A stretch of DNA of 56,427 bases, from the NCBI GenBank assembly GCA_017545045.1, contig JAFYDA010000064.1:1-56427 (forward strand). The letters run 5' to 3'. The notes under the pieces are model-generated. The model ran no database searches. It saw only the letters and a list, made by a program, of their open reading frames with translations, and was not told the origin of the DNA. The position numbers and the translations under genes are program-made. How positions within the stretch are numbered: position 1 is the stretch's first letter; each line of letters begins with the position of its first letter. Source of the DNA: Prevotella sp. (GTDB lineage Bacteria; Bacteroidota; Bacteroidia; Bacteroidales; Bacteroidaceae). This document shows, piece by piece, positions 15,843-25,273 of this stretch.

Positions 15843-17099
15843 CCAAGGACGCAGCAGCGAGCCGAACCATCCACGGAACTTCTGCCACGGGGTGCGGAAC
15901 TCATTCCACGTCTCACGGGTCAGATAAAAGCTGTCCATCTTGTCACGGTCAAACATGTCGTCCAACTGTTTCGTTATCTCACGACTTAGGATGACGGCAT
16001 TCTCCTCATAGTCGAAACGCATACTGCGGGCATCGAGGTTTGCAGAGCCCACTGTACAGAAACGGCCGTCGACCATCAGGATCTTGGAATGATGGAACCC
16101 CGGCTCGTACAGCCACACATGGGCACCACACTTCTTCATCTTATACGCATTCCGGAAAACACAGTCTGGAGTCAGCGGCACATCACTCTTAGCCGACACC
16201 ATGATTTCTACTTTCACGCCACGCCTGACAGCCCGTTTCAAAGCCTTCTTAACTGAGGACGTCAGCGTGAAATAGGGATTAATAAGTTTCAGAGAATCCT
16301 GCGCTGCATCAATGGCGTTGACATACAGTGCTCTCATGGCATCGCTCTTACCCAGCACATAACCATCGGTAGAATAGACAGCCCCTGGCTCACGGTTAAC
16401 GATGCCTATCGTCTTGTCGCCAACAGGCAAGCCCTTGAAATACTGGGGCTTTATAATATCTTCGCCTGTCACTTCCTGCCAGATGCGGCAGAAAATATGC
16501 TGCAGCTCATTGACGGCCGGCCCTTCAATGCGGCAGTGCATGTCGCGCCATGAACCTACCTGCTCCGTACCTTTTATATAATAGTCGGCCACATTCATGC
16601 CGCCCGTATAGGCTATACGCCCGTCAATAACCACTATCTTCCTGTGGTCACGAGGCCAGATATGGTTCACCCATGGGAACCGGATGGGGTCAAACTCATA
16701 AATATCAACACTGTCCCGACGAAGTGCCTCCAGATGATATTTCTTCAAGGGCTGGTTATTGGAGTCGTTGCCAAATCCGTCGAACAAGGCCCTTACCTCA
16801 ACTCCTTCACGTCGTTTCTCCCGAAGGATATCAAACAACAGGGAGGCTATCGAGTCGTTGCGGAAATTGAAATATTCCAGATGCACACTATGACGTGCCT
16901 GACGGATAGCCTTAAACATGTCATCAAACTTTGCCTGACCGCTCATCAGCAATGTCACATTGTTGCCTTCTGTAAAGCGTATGCCATAGTCAGCCATACG
17001 CTGGCGAAAAAGGACATCACTGGTCTGTGCCGCAGACAGCATGGGAACCGAGGCGAGAATAGCCACCGCTATCGCCGCCCATCTGCAAAAAACTCTCAT
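15837..17099 (-). CDS. Phospholipase D family / cardiolipin-synthase-like enzyme
   Basis: This 420-aa protein has two complete HKD motifs, HRKIVVIDGRIAYTGGMN and HHSKILMVDGRFCTVGSAN, in the arrangement of bacterial cardiolipin synthases, which condense two phosphatidylglycerols. Unlike typical ClsA, which has two membrane helices, it has a single cleavable-looking leader (IAVAILASVPMLSAAQ), so it may work in the periplasm. Other phosphatidyl transfer or phospholipase reactions are possible. Its ATG overlaps the stop of the upstream pseudo-hybrid regulator by 4 nt, so the two are coupled. Confidence 0.85.
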   Translation of the reverse strand: MRVFCRWAAIAVAILASVPMLSAAQTSDVLFRQRMADYGIRFTEGNNVTLLMSGQAKFDDMFKAIRQARHSVHLEYFNFRNDSIASLLFDILREKRREGVEVRALFDGFGNDSNNQPLKKYHLEALRRDSVDIYEFDPIRFPWVNHIWPRDHRKIVVIDGRIAYTGGMNVADYYIKGTEQVGSWRDMHCRIEGPAVNELQHIFCRIWQEVTGEDIIKPQYFKGLPVGDKTIGIVNREPGAVYSTDGYVLGKSDAMRALYVNAIDAAQDSLKLINPYFTLTSSVKKALKRAVRRGVKVEIMVSAKSDVPLTPDCVFRNAYKMKKCGAHVWLYEPGFHHSKILMVDGRFCTVGSANLDARSMRFDYEENAVILSREITKQLDDMFDRDKMDSFYLTRETWNEFRTPWQKFRGWFGSLLRPWL

Positions 17100-20000
17100 C
17101 TGCGATGTTTCAATCTATATTCAAGTGGCGACAGGCCAAACTTCTCCTTAAAAATCTTGATAAAGTTCTCGGCAGTCATAAAGCCTATGTTCGTCGCCAG
17201 CTCACTCATGTTAATGTTTGTTCGTTTCAGTAAGATGCAGGCATGCTTCAACCGTAAGTCTCTGATCAGTTCGGCCGGCGTCTTATTGGTCAGGCTCCTC
17301 ACTTTGTGGAAGAACGGTACACGTCCCATACCCATGGCATTAGCCATTTCTTCCAGACTGATTTGACCACGGCTCATATTCTGCATCACATACTGTTCGA
17401 TGTTAATCATCAACTGGCGGTCCGTAGCCTCAGCCATAGAGTAGTCGCCAAGAGTCTCGCCGCCTGTCTCGTCATTGATAATCTCAGCAAGTGCATTATT
17501 TTGAGCCACAGGCACATTCTTGCTGCGCAGGCTAGTATCCACGATGCTCATCTCGTCATCAACAGGACGCTCGTCATTCCCTGCATTAGCATATTCCGTT
17601 GGCATGTCTATGCTCTCCGTTGCTGTAGTCATACTGGCGTTCCGTCCCTCTAAACGACGCGTCTCCGCACCCTCTATGAGATTACTGTCAGCATTGACGG
17701 GGCCGAGTCCGAGAAGCATATTAAACCTCATAACGGCATCCTGCATATTGAAAGGCTTAGCCAGATAATCATCCGCAGCCAATGTGATATTCAAACTCTT
17801 CATGTCCTGCGGGGTCAACGTACCGTCGGTCATCAACACAAACTTTGACCGCTCCGTAGAAGGATTCATCTTCAACTGGTTACAAAGCTCACTACCCGTC
17901 AGTCCCGGCATATTCTGCTTACAGACAACCAGGTCTACAGTCATATTCTTCAAGTCCTCGGCGGCTTTCCTTGAGTTGTTGAACACATGGAAATCATAGA
18001 CGTTGTATAGACGAGCTTTGGCAAACTTCAGGAATTCTTCATTATCATCGATAAAGAACACCACAACCTTACTAGTAGGCGACTCAACACGGCGGTGTAT
18101 CATGATGTCAGACGACAACTCGTCGCCCGTAAGCGTAGGCAGGTTCAGTTCACCCTTAGCATTCAGCTCGTAGTGACCATGCACATTCTGCTTGGCGCGC
18201 TCCTCAGGATTCTCAAGCGAGGTCTGCATATCAGAGACGCGGGTTATGACTTGCAGCATCTGCGAATGGAGAGCATTCAGCTGTTCACGTTCCTCAAGAG
18301 ACTTCTCCTTCTCTGCCAGGTTGCCAATAATGGATGTCATGCGAGCCATCGGCTGACGCAAATCTTCACTGGCCGACTTTATTTCCTCGCGCTGCATCTT
18401 CAGCTCCATGATGACAGCCTCCTTCTTGCGCTTGATAGCCTTCAGCTGATCGATACCTATCTTCCAAATATAGAGGACGACAATAATCACAATGGCATAG
18501 ATAAGCAGCATCCACCAACTAAAGTACCAGGGGCGATGGACGGTAATCTCCAGCGTACGCTCCTGTTTACTGACGGCACCTTCCGCACTCATGGCCTTCA
18601 CATGCAGTATATAGGTACCGCTCGGCAAATCGTGGAAGGTCACGCCATGCCGGATAGCATCACCATCCTTCCAGTCATGGTCAAGTCCCTCCATCCAATA
18701 CTTGAACTGCAGACGTTCACTCTGATTGTAATTGCCGCCAGAGAACTTGATCGTTATGGTGTTCTGATCGTTCTCCAGTTCTATGTGAGAAGTCTCATTC
18801 AAAGCCTGAGCCAATACCACATTATCATTATAGGAATGACCTATCTGCACCTCCTCTTCACCAAGGAACAACTGTGTCAGCATAACCCTCGGAAGAGCAT
18901 CGGTAGTATTACCTAAACCATGGCGCGTCATGTTGACACCGTACAGTGAGCCAAACAACACATCACCATTATCCTTAGCTAAAATGGCACCTGTATTGAA
19001 CTCGTTGCTCAGCAGTCCGTCAGACAGGTTGTAGTTGTATAATCCATATCCGATACTACCGTCGTCAGTATTGCGCTGAACAACAATACGAGTGAGGCCA
19101 TTACTCGTTGTAACCCACATATTCTGCCTGTTATCCTCAGTAATACCGCATATATTATTGTTCAGCAGTCCCTGGCGCTCTGTGATATAATCCAGATTAT
19201 CGTTCTCCATGTTAAGGACATTGATACCTTCACGCGTCCCTAACCAAATCAGTCCACGAGAATCCTGATACACCTGAGTAATATAGTTATTTGTAAACGA
19301 CTTCAGGTTGGTCGTGTTACCCGTCAGATGCTTCATTTCCAATGAAGACAGGCTCAGGATCAACAGCCCCTCGCCAGTACCCACCAACAGATTATTCTCC
19401 TTCGTATAGAACAACGATGTAATGCTGTTCGTCGTCAGTTTGCCATTCTCCCTCGTATAGCTTGAGAAAGTATTCATTTTAGGATTATAGACCTGCATAC
19501 CACCGTTAGTGGCAATCCACAAGTTACCAGTCTTGTCCGTACACAAAGCGTTGACATGATCGTCTATCAGAGTCCTCATGCTGTCTTTTGCCAGCGAATA
19601 GATGGTGCTCACGCCATCCTTGATACGAGTCAGTCCGTTTTGCTTCGAGCCCACCCACAGACTTCCGTCCTTGGTAAACTGCATAGCCGTCACCTTCTTG
19701 CTGGCCAATACCCCGTCAAAACCAACGACACCACTATTGCTCGTTCCGAAGCATACGCTGTCCTTATCGTTCTTGGCCATGGCGGTGACGTCACCTATCT
19801 GACGAGAATAGAAACGATAGATGTTCTTACCGTAATAGGCCACACCGGACTTCTCGGTACCAACCCACAGCAGGTCGGTGTCGTCCACGTAAATACTCTG
19901 AACTCTCACCACGTCAGTATTCAGACATCCTGTCCTCATATTTCTGGTTTCGGCCACTTCTATCTGTCGCGTATTCATATCCATACGCAGCAGTCCAGCG

Positions 20001-20863
20001 CGATCCGTACCAATCCAGATATTTCCATTATGGTCGCCATCCATGCCATTGACAGAGTTGTCCACGCCAACGCCCGTCAACCCGATTTGGTCGCCGACAG
20101 AAGTATCCCACGTATCCGTACTCTTGTTATATACAAACAACGTACCTTGGCCATAAAGCCAGATGTTGTCCATTTGATCGGCATAAGCCTTCAATGTGTT
20201 AGACTTACGGAGTTTGCGCTCAGCTATCTCGTATGTTTTCCACACCGTTTGCTGCTGGTGCATGACATCACAGCAAACCACACGACCGTCGTCATATACA
20301 ATAAGAGCACCATCACGGCATTCACTGATGGAACAAACCTTACCTTGAGGCACACTTTGAGCATCGTCAGTATAACCGAATTCCAGAAGCGTCTGCCGTT
20401 GCATGTGATAACAGATGATACCTTTATTGGGAATGTAGCCCCACACGTTCTTGTACTTATCCATGTAGATAATGGAGGGGATACGCTCAATTCCCATACG
20501 AGCAAGCGTCTGCTTCATGTCGCGCTCAAAAGTCTCTGTCTGCGGATGATAGATACAGTAGCCAGCTGCCGTGCTAATCCACAACGTTCCGTCCATTTGT
20601 TCCTGGATAGAGTTGATGTAGCTGTCAGGCAACGACGAACCGTCCTGCGAGTCACATTGGAAATTCTTGAATGTATAGCCGTCAAAGCGGTAGAGTCCTG
20701 CTGGAGTTCCAAACCACACATAACCCTTACTGTCTTTTAGGATACAGTTAATCTGACTGCTGGTGAGTCCGTCTTTGGCATCCAGCGTCTTAAACAGATA
20801 GATGGCCGCAGCCGCCATGGGCAGTGCCACCAGCATTATTATCAATATTCTAAATCGTCTCAT
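17096..20863 (-). CDS. Hybrid two-component-like regulator lacking kinase and phospho-acceptor
   Basis: The ATG at 20863 gives 1255 aa: an N-terminal membrane leader, a periplasmic two-component-type beta-propeller (repeats such as DSKGYVWFGTPAGLYRFDG), a Y_Y_Y domain near 700-770, a TM helix at ~780-802, a DHp-like coiled coil, a receiver-like domain at ~935-1055 and an AraC DNA-binding domain at ~1155-1255. The phospho-His position of the DHp box is Glu833 (SEDLRQP), the ~150-residue HATPase domain is absent, and the receiver has Lys982 (LVVCKQNMPG) instead of the phospho-acceptor Asp, although the acidic pair D939/D940, the Thr and the Lys of LAKPF remain. It could be a one-component transmembrane regulator. 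It follows kdsD by ~40 nt and overlaps the phospholipase D gene by 4 nt. Confidence 0.9.
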   Translation of the reverse strand: MRRFRILIIMLVALPMAAAAIYLFKTLDAKDGLTSSQINCILKDSKGYVWFGTPAGLYRFDGYTFKNFQCDSQDGSSLPDSYINSIQEQMDGTLWISTAAGYCIYHPQTETFERDMKQTLARMGIERIPSIIYMDKYKNVWGYIPNKGIICYHMQRQTLLEFGYTDDAQSVPQGKVCSISECRDGALIVYDDGRVVCCDVMHQQQTVWKTYEIAERKLRKSNTLKAYADQMDNIWLYGQGTLFVYNKSTDTWDTSVGDQIGLTGVGVDNSVNGMDGDHNGNIWIGTDRAGLLRMDMNTRQIEVAETRNMRTGCLNTDVVRVQSIYVDDTDLLWVGTEKSGVAYYGKNIYRFYSRQIGDVTAMAKNDKDSVCFGTSNSGVVGFDGVLASKKVTAMQFTKDGSLWVGSKQNGLTRIKDGVSTIYSLAKDSMRTLIDDHVNALCTDKTGNLWIATNGGMQVYNPKMNTFSSYTRENGKLTTNSITSLFYTKENNLLVGTGEGLLILSLSSLEMKHLTGNTTNLKSFTNNYITQVYQDSRGLIWLGTREGINVLNMENDNLDYITERQGLLNNNICGITEDNRQNMWVTTSNGLTRIVVQRNTDDGSIGYGLYNYNLSDGLLSNEFNTGAILAKDNGDVLFGSLYGVNMTRHGLGNTTDALPRVMLTQLFLGEEEVQIGHSYNDNVVLAQALNETSHIELENDQNTITIKFSGGNYNQSERLQFKYWMEGLDHDWKDGDAIRHGVTFHDLPSGTYILHVKAMSAEGAVSKQERTLEITVHRPWYFSWWMLLIYAIVIIVVLYIWKIGIDQLKAIKRKKEAVIMELKMQREEIKSASEDLRQPMARMTSIIGNLAEKEKSLEEREQLNALHSQMLQVITRVSDMQTSLENPEERAKQNVHGHYELNAKGELNLPTLTGDELSSDIMIHRRVESPTSKVVVFFIDDNEEFLKFAKARLYNVYDFHVFNNSRKAAEDLKNMTVDLVVCKQNMPGLTGSELCNQLKMNPSTERSKFVLMTDGTLTPQDMKSLNITLAADDYLAKPFNMQDAVMRFNMLLGLGPVNADSNLIEGAETRRLEGRNASMTTATESIDMPTEYANAGNDERPVDDEMSIVDTSLRSKNVPVAQNNALAEIINDETGGETLGDYSMAEATDRQLMINIEQYVMQNMSRGQISLEEMANAMGMGRVPFFHKVRSLTNKTPAELIRDLRLKHACILLKRTNINMSELATNIGFMTAENFIKIFKEKFGLSPLEYRLKHRR

Positions 20864-20905
20864 CCTCAAACTTCTTTTTCTTTCCAACTTATGCTAACTT
20901 CTTCA

Positions 20906-21853
20906 TCATATCATGCAAGAATAATGATCGACAACACCTAACAGTCGTCTATTGTCATCGACGACAAGCACACTGTGAATCTTGTATTTATTCATGATTT
21001 TCTGAATTTCCGATATCTTCATGTTCGGAGCTACCATCTTAGGCGTCTTGGTCATAATGTCTTCCACCGTATGATCGAAGAAATGCGCCTGCCACTTCTC
21101 CATAGCCCTACGGATGTCACCGTCGGTAATCAAACCAACGACTCGCCCGTCGATCTCTGCCACTCCCAATCCTAACTTACCCTTGCTCACTTCAATGACA
21201 GCCTCGCCTAAGTGCATTGACGGACTGATGACGGGCATGTCGACCGTCCGCATGACATCCTGAGCTGTTGTCAGCAGCCGTTTTCCAAGTTCACCGCCGG
21301 GATGGAACTGCGCAAAGTCCTGTGGCTGGAAGTTGCGCTTTTTAATGAGTGCCACCGCCAGTGCATCTCCCATTACCATCTGAGCCGTTGCGCTACTCGT
21401 CGGAGCCAAATCCATCGGGTCTGCCTCATGACGCACGCTGACATTCAAATGGCATTCAGCATATTTCGCCAACAACGAATCAGGATTGCCGCTCATGGCT
21501 ATGATGGGAATCTCCATCTGGAGCACCATTGGAATAAAGCGCAGCAACTCGTCAGTCTGTCCTGAGTTAGATATAGCCAACACAACGTCATCGCTCGTCA
21601 TCACGCCCAAATCGCCATGGAACACGTCTAACGGATTGATAAAGAACGAAGGCGTTCCCGTTGATGACAATGTGGCGGCAATCTTGGCTCCGACATGGCC
21701 ACTCTTTCCCACTCCCGTCACAATAATCTTGCCATGGCAGCGGAACATCAACTCGACAGCACGGTCAAACTGCTCATCCATTTTTGGAATGAGTTCCATC
21801 AGCGCCTCTGCCTCATCTTTAATGCAATTGATAGCGTATTCTCTGACTGTCAT
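20906..21853 (-). CDS. kdsD: D-arabinose-5-phosphate isomerase KdsD/KpsF
   Basis: Converts ribulose-5-phosphate to arabinose-5-phosphate, the first step of Kdo synthesis for lipopolysaccharide. The 315-aa cytosolic protein has a SIS sugar-isomerase domain (IIVTGVGKSGHVGAKIAATL, LAISNSGQTDELL, DLAPTSSATAQM) followed by two CBS domains from about residue 205 (DVMRTVDMPVI ... DIMTKTPKMVAPNMKISEI). Its ATG overlaps the kdsA stop by 4 nt. Confidence 0.95.
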   Translation of the reverse strand: MTVREYAINCIKDEAEALMELIPKMDEQFDRAVELMFRCHGKIIVTGVGKSGHVGAKIAATLSSTGTPSFFINPLDVFHGDLGVMTSDDVVLAISNSGQTDELLRFIPMVLQMEIPIIAMSGNPDSLLAKYAECHLNVSVRHEADPMDLAPTSSATAQMVMGDALAVALIKKRNFQPQDFAQFHPGGELGKRLLTTAQDVMRTVDMPVISPSMHLGEAVIEVSKGKLGLGVAEIDGRVVGLITDGDIRRAMEKWQAHFFDHTVEDIMTKTPKMVAPNMKISEIQKIMNKYKIHSVLVVDDNRRLLGVVDHYSCMI

Positions 21854-22608
21854 GACACCAACTCCTTTATCAGCAACTCCAGTTTCTCCAGTTCCAACAT
21901 ATTGGCAGCATCGCTCTTCCCTTCATCAGGATTCGGATGTACTTCAAAAAAGAAACCCGTGGCTCCGAAGGCTTTGGCAGCAAGAGCCATCTGAGGTACA
22001 AAGCGGCGGTCGCCGCCTGTCTTGCCATCACTGCCGCCAGGCCGCTGTACACTGTGCGTACAATCCATTATAACCGTCGGCACTAACTCCAGCATATCAG
22101 GAATATTGCGGAAGTCTACCACCAGATTATTATAGCCCATCATGTTGCCTCGCTCCGTCAACCACACGTCTTTGGCTCCGGCATCAAGGGCTTTCTCTAC
22201 AGGGTATTTCATATCGCGGCCACTCAGGAACTGTGCTTTCTTGATGTTCACGACTCGCCCAGTCTTGGCAGCAGCCACCAGCAGGTCAGTCTGCCGACAC
22301 AGGAAAGCCGGAATCTGGATAACGTCACACACCTGTCCCACAGGGTCTGCCTGCCAGCTTTCATGGATGTCTGTCAGCAGTCGCAACCCATATTTCGCTT
22401 TCACGTCGGCCAGCATCTGCAATCCTTTCTCCAGGCCTGGTCCACGGAATGAGCGGATGGATGTACGATTGGCCTTGTCGAACGAAGACTTGAATATAAT
22501 ATCCGTCCCCAACACGCCATTGATTCGCACCAGTTCCTGAGCTACCGTGTCCAGTAGCCCGGCAGATTCTATCACACAGGGGCCAGCAATGATTGTCATG
22601 TTATTCAT
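21850..22608 (-). CDS. kdsA: Kdo-8-phosphate synthase KdsA
   Basis: Condenses arabinose-5-phosphate with phosphoenolpyruvate to Kdo-8-phosphate. Family landmarks: TIIAGPCVIESAG, FKSSFDKANRTS, GLRLLTDIHES, DVIQIPAFLCRQTDLL, KKAQFLSGRDM and VIMDCTHSVQRPGG. The start at ATG 22608 is chosen because a -7 box at 22625-22618 puts the transcription start near 22611; an upstream in-frame TTG would lie in the promoter. It leads the kdsA-kdsD-regulator-phospholipase run. Confidence 0.94.
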   Translation of the reverse strand: MNNMTIIAGPCVIESAGLLDTVAQELVRINGVLGTDIIFKSSFDKANRTSIRSFRGPGLEKGLQMLADVKAKYGLRLLTDIHESWQADPVGQVCDVIQIPAFLCRQTDLLVAAAKTGRVVNIKKAQFLSGRDMKYPVEKALDAGAKDVWLTERGNMMGYNNLVVDFRNIPDMLELVPTVIMDCTHSVQRPGGSDGKTGGDRRFVPQMALAAKAFGATGFFFEVHPNPDEGKSDAANMLELEKLELLIKELVS

Positions 22609-22617
22609 ATCAACTTG

Positions 22618-22625
22618 CAAAGATA
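22618..22625 (-). promoter_or_regulatory. -7 box of the kdsA promoter
   Basis: TATCTTTG on the minus strand, about 10 nt upstream of the kdsA ATG. No clear TTTG partner is seen. The mRNA would be nearly leaderless. Confidence 0.5.
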
Positions 22626-22711
22626 CGAAAAATTGCCGTATTCTATCATTTCTTTAACTTCTTTAACTTCTTTCGGTCAACCTTGATTGCTTTGTCTGCA
22701 AAGAACCGCTC

Positions 22712-25063
22712 CTAACTTTTTTCAACGATGTGGACATCGCGCTGCGGGAACGGGATTTCAATATGGTTGGCCGCGAGCGTGTCATAGACGCACTTCAGCA
22801 CGTCGCTGATAACATACGATTTCATCGGAGCGTCTGCCCACACAAAGAGTTTGAAGTCCACGCTCGAGTCATTCATCTGCGACACAACGGCCTTCACCTT
22901 CTTCTTCTTGTCCATCCACTTATGGTGCATGCCGTTGACAGCCTCCTCAATCACCTCCGTCACCTGTTTCAGGTTCGAGCCGTAGGCCACGCCGAAGGGA
23001 ACGACAGCCAGTACATAGCCGTGGTTCTTCGTCAGATTCTTATAGTTCTTGGTAAACAACTGCGAATTCTGGAAAGTGATAATCTCACCATAGAGCGACT
23101 CCACCACGGTCGACGTGTAGCTGATGCTGGTCACACGCCCCATCACGCCGTCCACCTCTATCCAGTCGCCCACTTTCACGCGGCCGGCCATGAGCGAAGC
23201 ACCATAGTAGATATTCTCGATGATGTCCTTCGAAGCGAAACCGATACCCGTTGACAGACCGCCCGAAATAGCCAGCAGCCAAGCAAGGCTGATGTTAAGG
23301 ATACTGAGCGACAGCATCAGCCAGACGCCCCAGACGAGCACCTGAATGACGTTACGCCCCATCACCTCGCGGCTCTGCGCCGTCGTGGGATCCTGCTGCT
23401 GATAGTGCAGCCGCATCAATTCCAAAATGGTATGTGTGAAATATCTGAACAGGAACCACAGGTTGATGACCATCGCCACCTTCAGGATACTGATGCTCAG
23501 GTTGGGCGTATTGACAAACTTCTCCTTGAACAGTTTCATGCAGAGGTCGCTCAGGTTGAAAATATCGGCAGCCCAGTAGATGCTCATCATGACCGACAGA
23601 ACGCCCATGACGGGCAGCGCTACCTTGTAAAGCAGTCTGTATAGCCAACTCTTCGTGATTGGAGCATCCTCCAGTCCGTGACGTTTGCCATACAGGTGTA
23701 CGTACTGGCTCACGCAGGTGATGGTCAGGATGCACGTCAGCTGCATAATCCACCAGATGAGCAGTTGCACACTGAGCAGCGTATAGCCCGACCACGACAG
23801 TGCCACCGAGACCATGAACACCACAAGCGATACATAGGTATAGAACATATCCGACTTGGGCACGTTCTTATTGTGACGGCGAATGACGCGCCACTGCCAC
23901 AACAGACAAGCCAAGAGTATCAGGGGAAACAGCAGGTTCACCAGTTCGTTGGGAATCAGCGTAATGCGGATGGCTATCACTATAAAGCCCATAGCCACCA
24001 GTGGAGCATAGATGTGGAATGCGCTCTTGATTTGCTCGCTATTGACGCGCAGCAACAATGAAATAAGGATGACACCCAGCAGCCATGCATATTCTATCAG
24101 CAAGTCACTGGCCATAATGAAGAAGTTCTGCTCCAGCGTGGCGCGTAGCACACCCATGATGACTGCAAACGTTATCGTCGTCGTCGTCATGATGATGCAG
24201 GTACGCTTTTTCAGGAACTCCTCCGTATGAAAACGCTTTGGCAACAGAAAGCGGAATGCCAGCAGGTTAAGCACAATGGAAATCACAATATAGAGGGCTA
24301 TGACGCCGAACAATCCGAAAACGAACTTGCTGTCCCACTGCGACTCGCTTGCTCTCGGGCGGTATTTCTCCTCCATCGACTCTTTCGCAGACACCCATTG
24401 CTCATCCAGATTTCCCAGCATCCACAGATAATTTTGTCCTCCGTTCTTGAAGATGCTGGCCTGAATGTCGCTATAGCGCTGATTGGCATAGTCATTCAGC
24501 GACTTCAGTCGTCCCTCCGTCACTTCGTAATAGTGTATATGGTCTTTTATCTGCTCACGGGCCTCCACCAGTTTACCCCGTATCTCTATGGTCAGCTTCA
24601 AACAGTCAGAACGGTTCTTTCGCGCCTTGCTTTTCAGCACACGTTCAGGAATCACCTCAAGACTACTCACCAGACTGTCACACTTGGCTATCTCTGAATC
24701 GATCGTTGTCAGATAGTTGCGGAATGGTGTCTGAGATCGCTGGAAGGCTTGATACTGCTCCGTGGCTTGATGGCAGGCGTAAGTCATGTCGAACACGAAA
24801 TTGCGTTTCTGCGAGTAGAGCATCAGCGCGTTCTGGCTGCTCTGCCGCATGGTTTCTATCAGCTGGCCCAATATGATTTTCCGCTGCTGCTGGCGCTCCT
24901 CCGTTATTTCCGTCAGCAGACGATGTTGCTCGGTCAGTTCTGACTTGAGCACCGCCAACGTCTGTTCCAAATCGCGCTCCTTCAGCACGGCGTGGCTCAT
25001 ATTTATTCCGCTGGCCAGTATCACCAGCAGTAGAAATAATCTTTTTGTCACTGTTTTCTTCAT
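22712..25063 (-). CDS. Large MscS-family mechanosensitive channel
   Basis: From the ATG at 25063 the protein begins with a signal peptide (MKKTVTKRLFLLLVILASG); an in-frame ATG at 25123 would add 20 residues. A long periplasmic helical/coiled-coil region of about 250 residues precedes multiple membrane helices, then the MscS pore and beta domain (LAISGGLSTGIGFASKDIIE, VGDWIEVDGVMGRVTSIS, FQNSQLFTKNYKNLTKN). Such channels release osmolytes on hypo-osmotic shock; the extended N-terminus resembles MscK/YbiO-type members. It is inner-membrane. Confidence 0.9.
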   Translation of the reverse strand: MKKTVTKRLFLLLVILASGINMSHAVLKERDLEQTLAVLKSELTEQHRLLTEITEERQQQRKIILGQLIETMRQSSQNALMLYSQKRNFVFDMTYACHQATEQYQAFQRSQTPFRNYLTTIDSEIAKCDSLVSSLEVIPERVLKSKARKNRSDCLKLTIEIRGKLVEAREQIKDHIHYYEVTEGRLKSLNDYANQRYSDIQASIFKNGGQNYLWMLGNLDEQWVSAKESMEEKYRPRASESQWDSKFVFGLFGVIALYIVISIVLNLLAFRFLLPKRFHTEEFLKKRTCIIMTTTTITFAVIMGVLRATLEQNFFIMASDLLIEYAWLLGVILISLLLRVNSEQIKSAFHIYAPLVAMGFIVIAIRITLIPNELVNLLFPLILLACLLWQWRVIRRHNKNVPKSDMFYTYVSLVVFMVSVALSWSGYTLLSVQLLIWWIMQLTCILTITCVSQYVHLYGKRHGLEDAPITKSWLYRLLYKVALPVMGVLSVMMSIYWAADIFNLSDLCMKLFKEKFVNTPNLSISILKVAMVINLWFLFRYFTHTILELMRLHYQQQDPTTAQSREVMGRNVIQVLVWGVWLMLSLSILNISLAWLLAISGGLSTGIGFASKDIIENIYYGASLMAGRVKVGDWIEVDGVMGRVTSISYTSTVVESLYGEIITFQNSQLFTKNYKNLTKNHGYVLAVVPFGVAYGSNLKQVTEVIEEAVNGMHHKWMDKKKKVKAVVSQMNDSSVDFKLFVWADAPMKSYVISDVLKCVYDTLAANHIEIPFPQRDVHIVEKS

Positions 25064-25143
25064 TGTAAAGGTCTCTTTGGGCACACCCATGTAGTCTGAA
25101 ATCTGCTTGTAGAGTTGTTTCATTCTCAATCTTCAATTGGCTG

Positions 25144-25151
25144 CAAAGTTA
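25144..25151 (-). promoter_or_regulatory. -7 box upstream of the MscS-family gene
   Basis: TAACTTTG on the minus strand about 80 nt upstream of the preferred ATG. No matching -33 element at the usual distance. Confidence 0.45.
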
Positions 25152-25212
25152 CAATTTTTCACGCAAACAATCCTCAATAATCCCGAAAAAATGTTCTTTT
25201 TTCCCCGTTTAT

Positions 25213-25244
25213 TTTGTCTATTCAAAGATATTTATGTAATTTTG
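25213..25244 (+). promoter_or_regulatory. Promoter of the GH36 gene
   Basis: TTTG (25213-25216), 20 nt, TAATTTTG (25237-25244), ending 29 nt before the ATG at 25274. Confidence 0.8.
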
Positions 25245-25273
25245 CAGCAAACATATAATATAAAGGTTACTCC

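Noticed and set aside
19556-20740. A 394-codon plus-strand frame opposite the pseudo-hybrid regulator
   Set aside because: It is antisense to the propeller coding region and shows no domain.
17096-20863. Frameshift explaining the missing ATPase domain
   Set aside because: The frame is continuous from the coiled coil to the receiver-like domain, and no HATPase motifs appear in other frames of the region, so a true absence is favoured.
22649-22675. CTTTAACTT microrepeat as an operator
   Set aside because: It is a plain direct repeat with no dyad and sits between a stop codon and a divergent promoter region; similar simple repeats occur elsewhere in the window.
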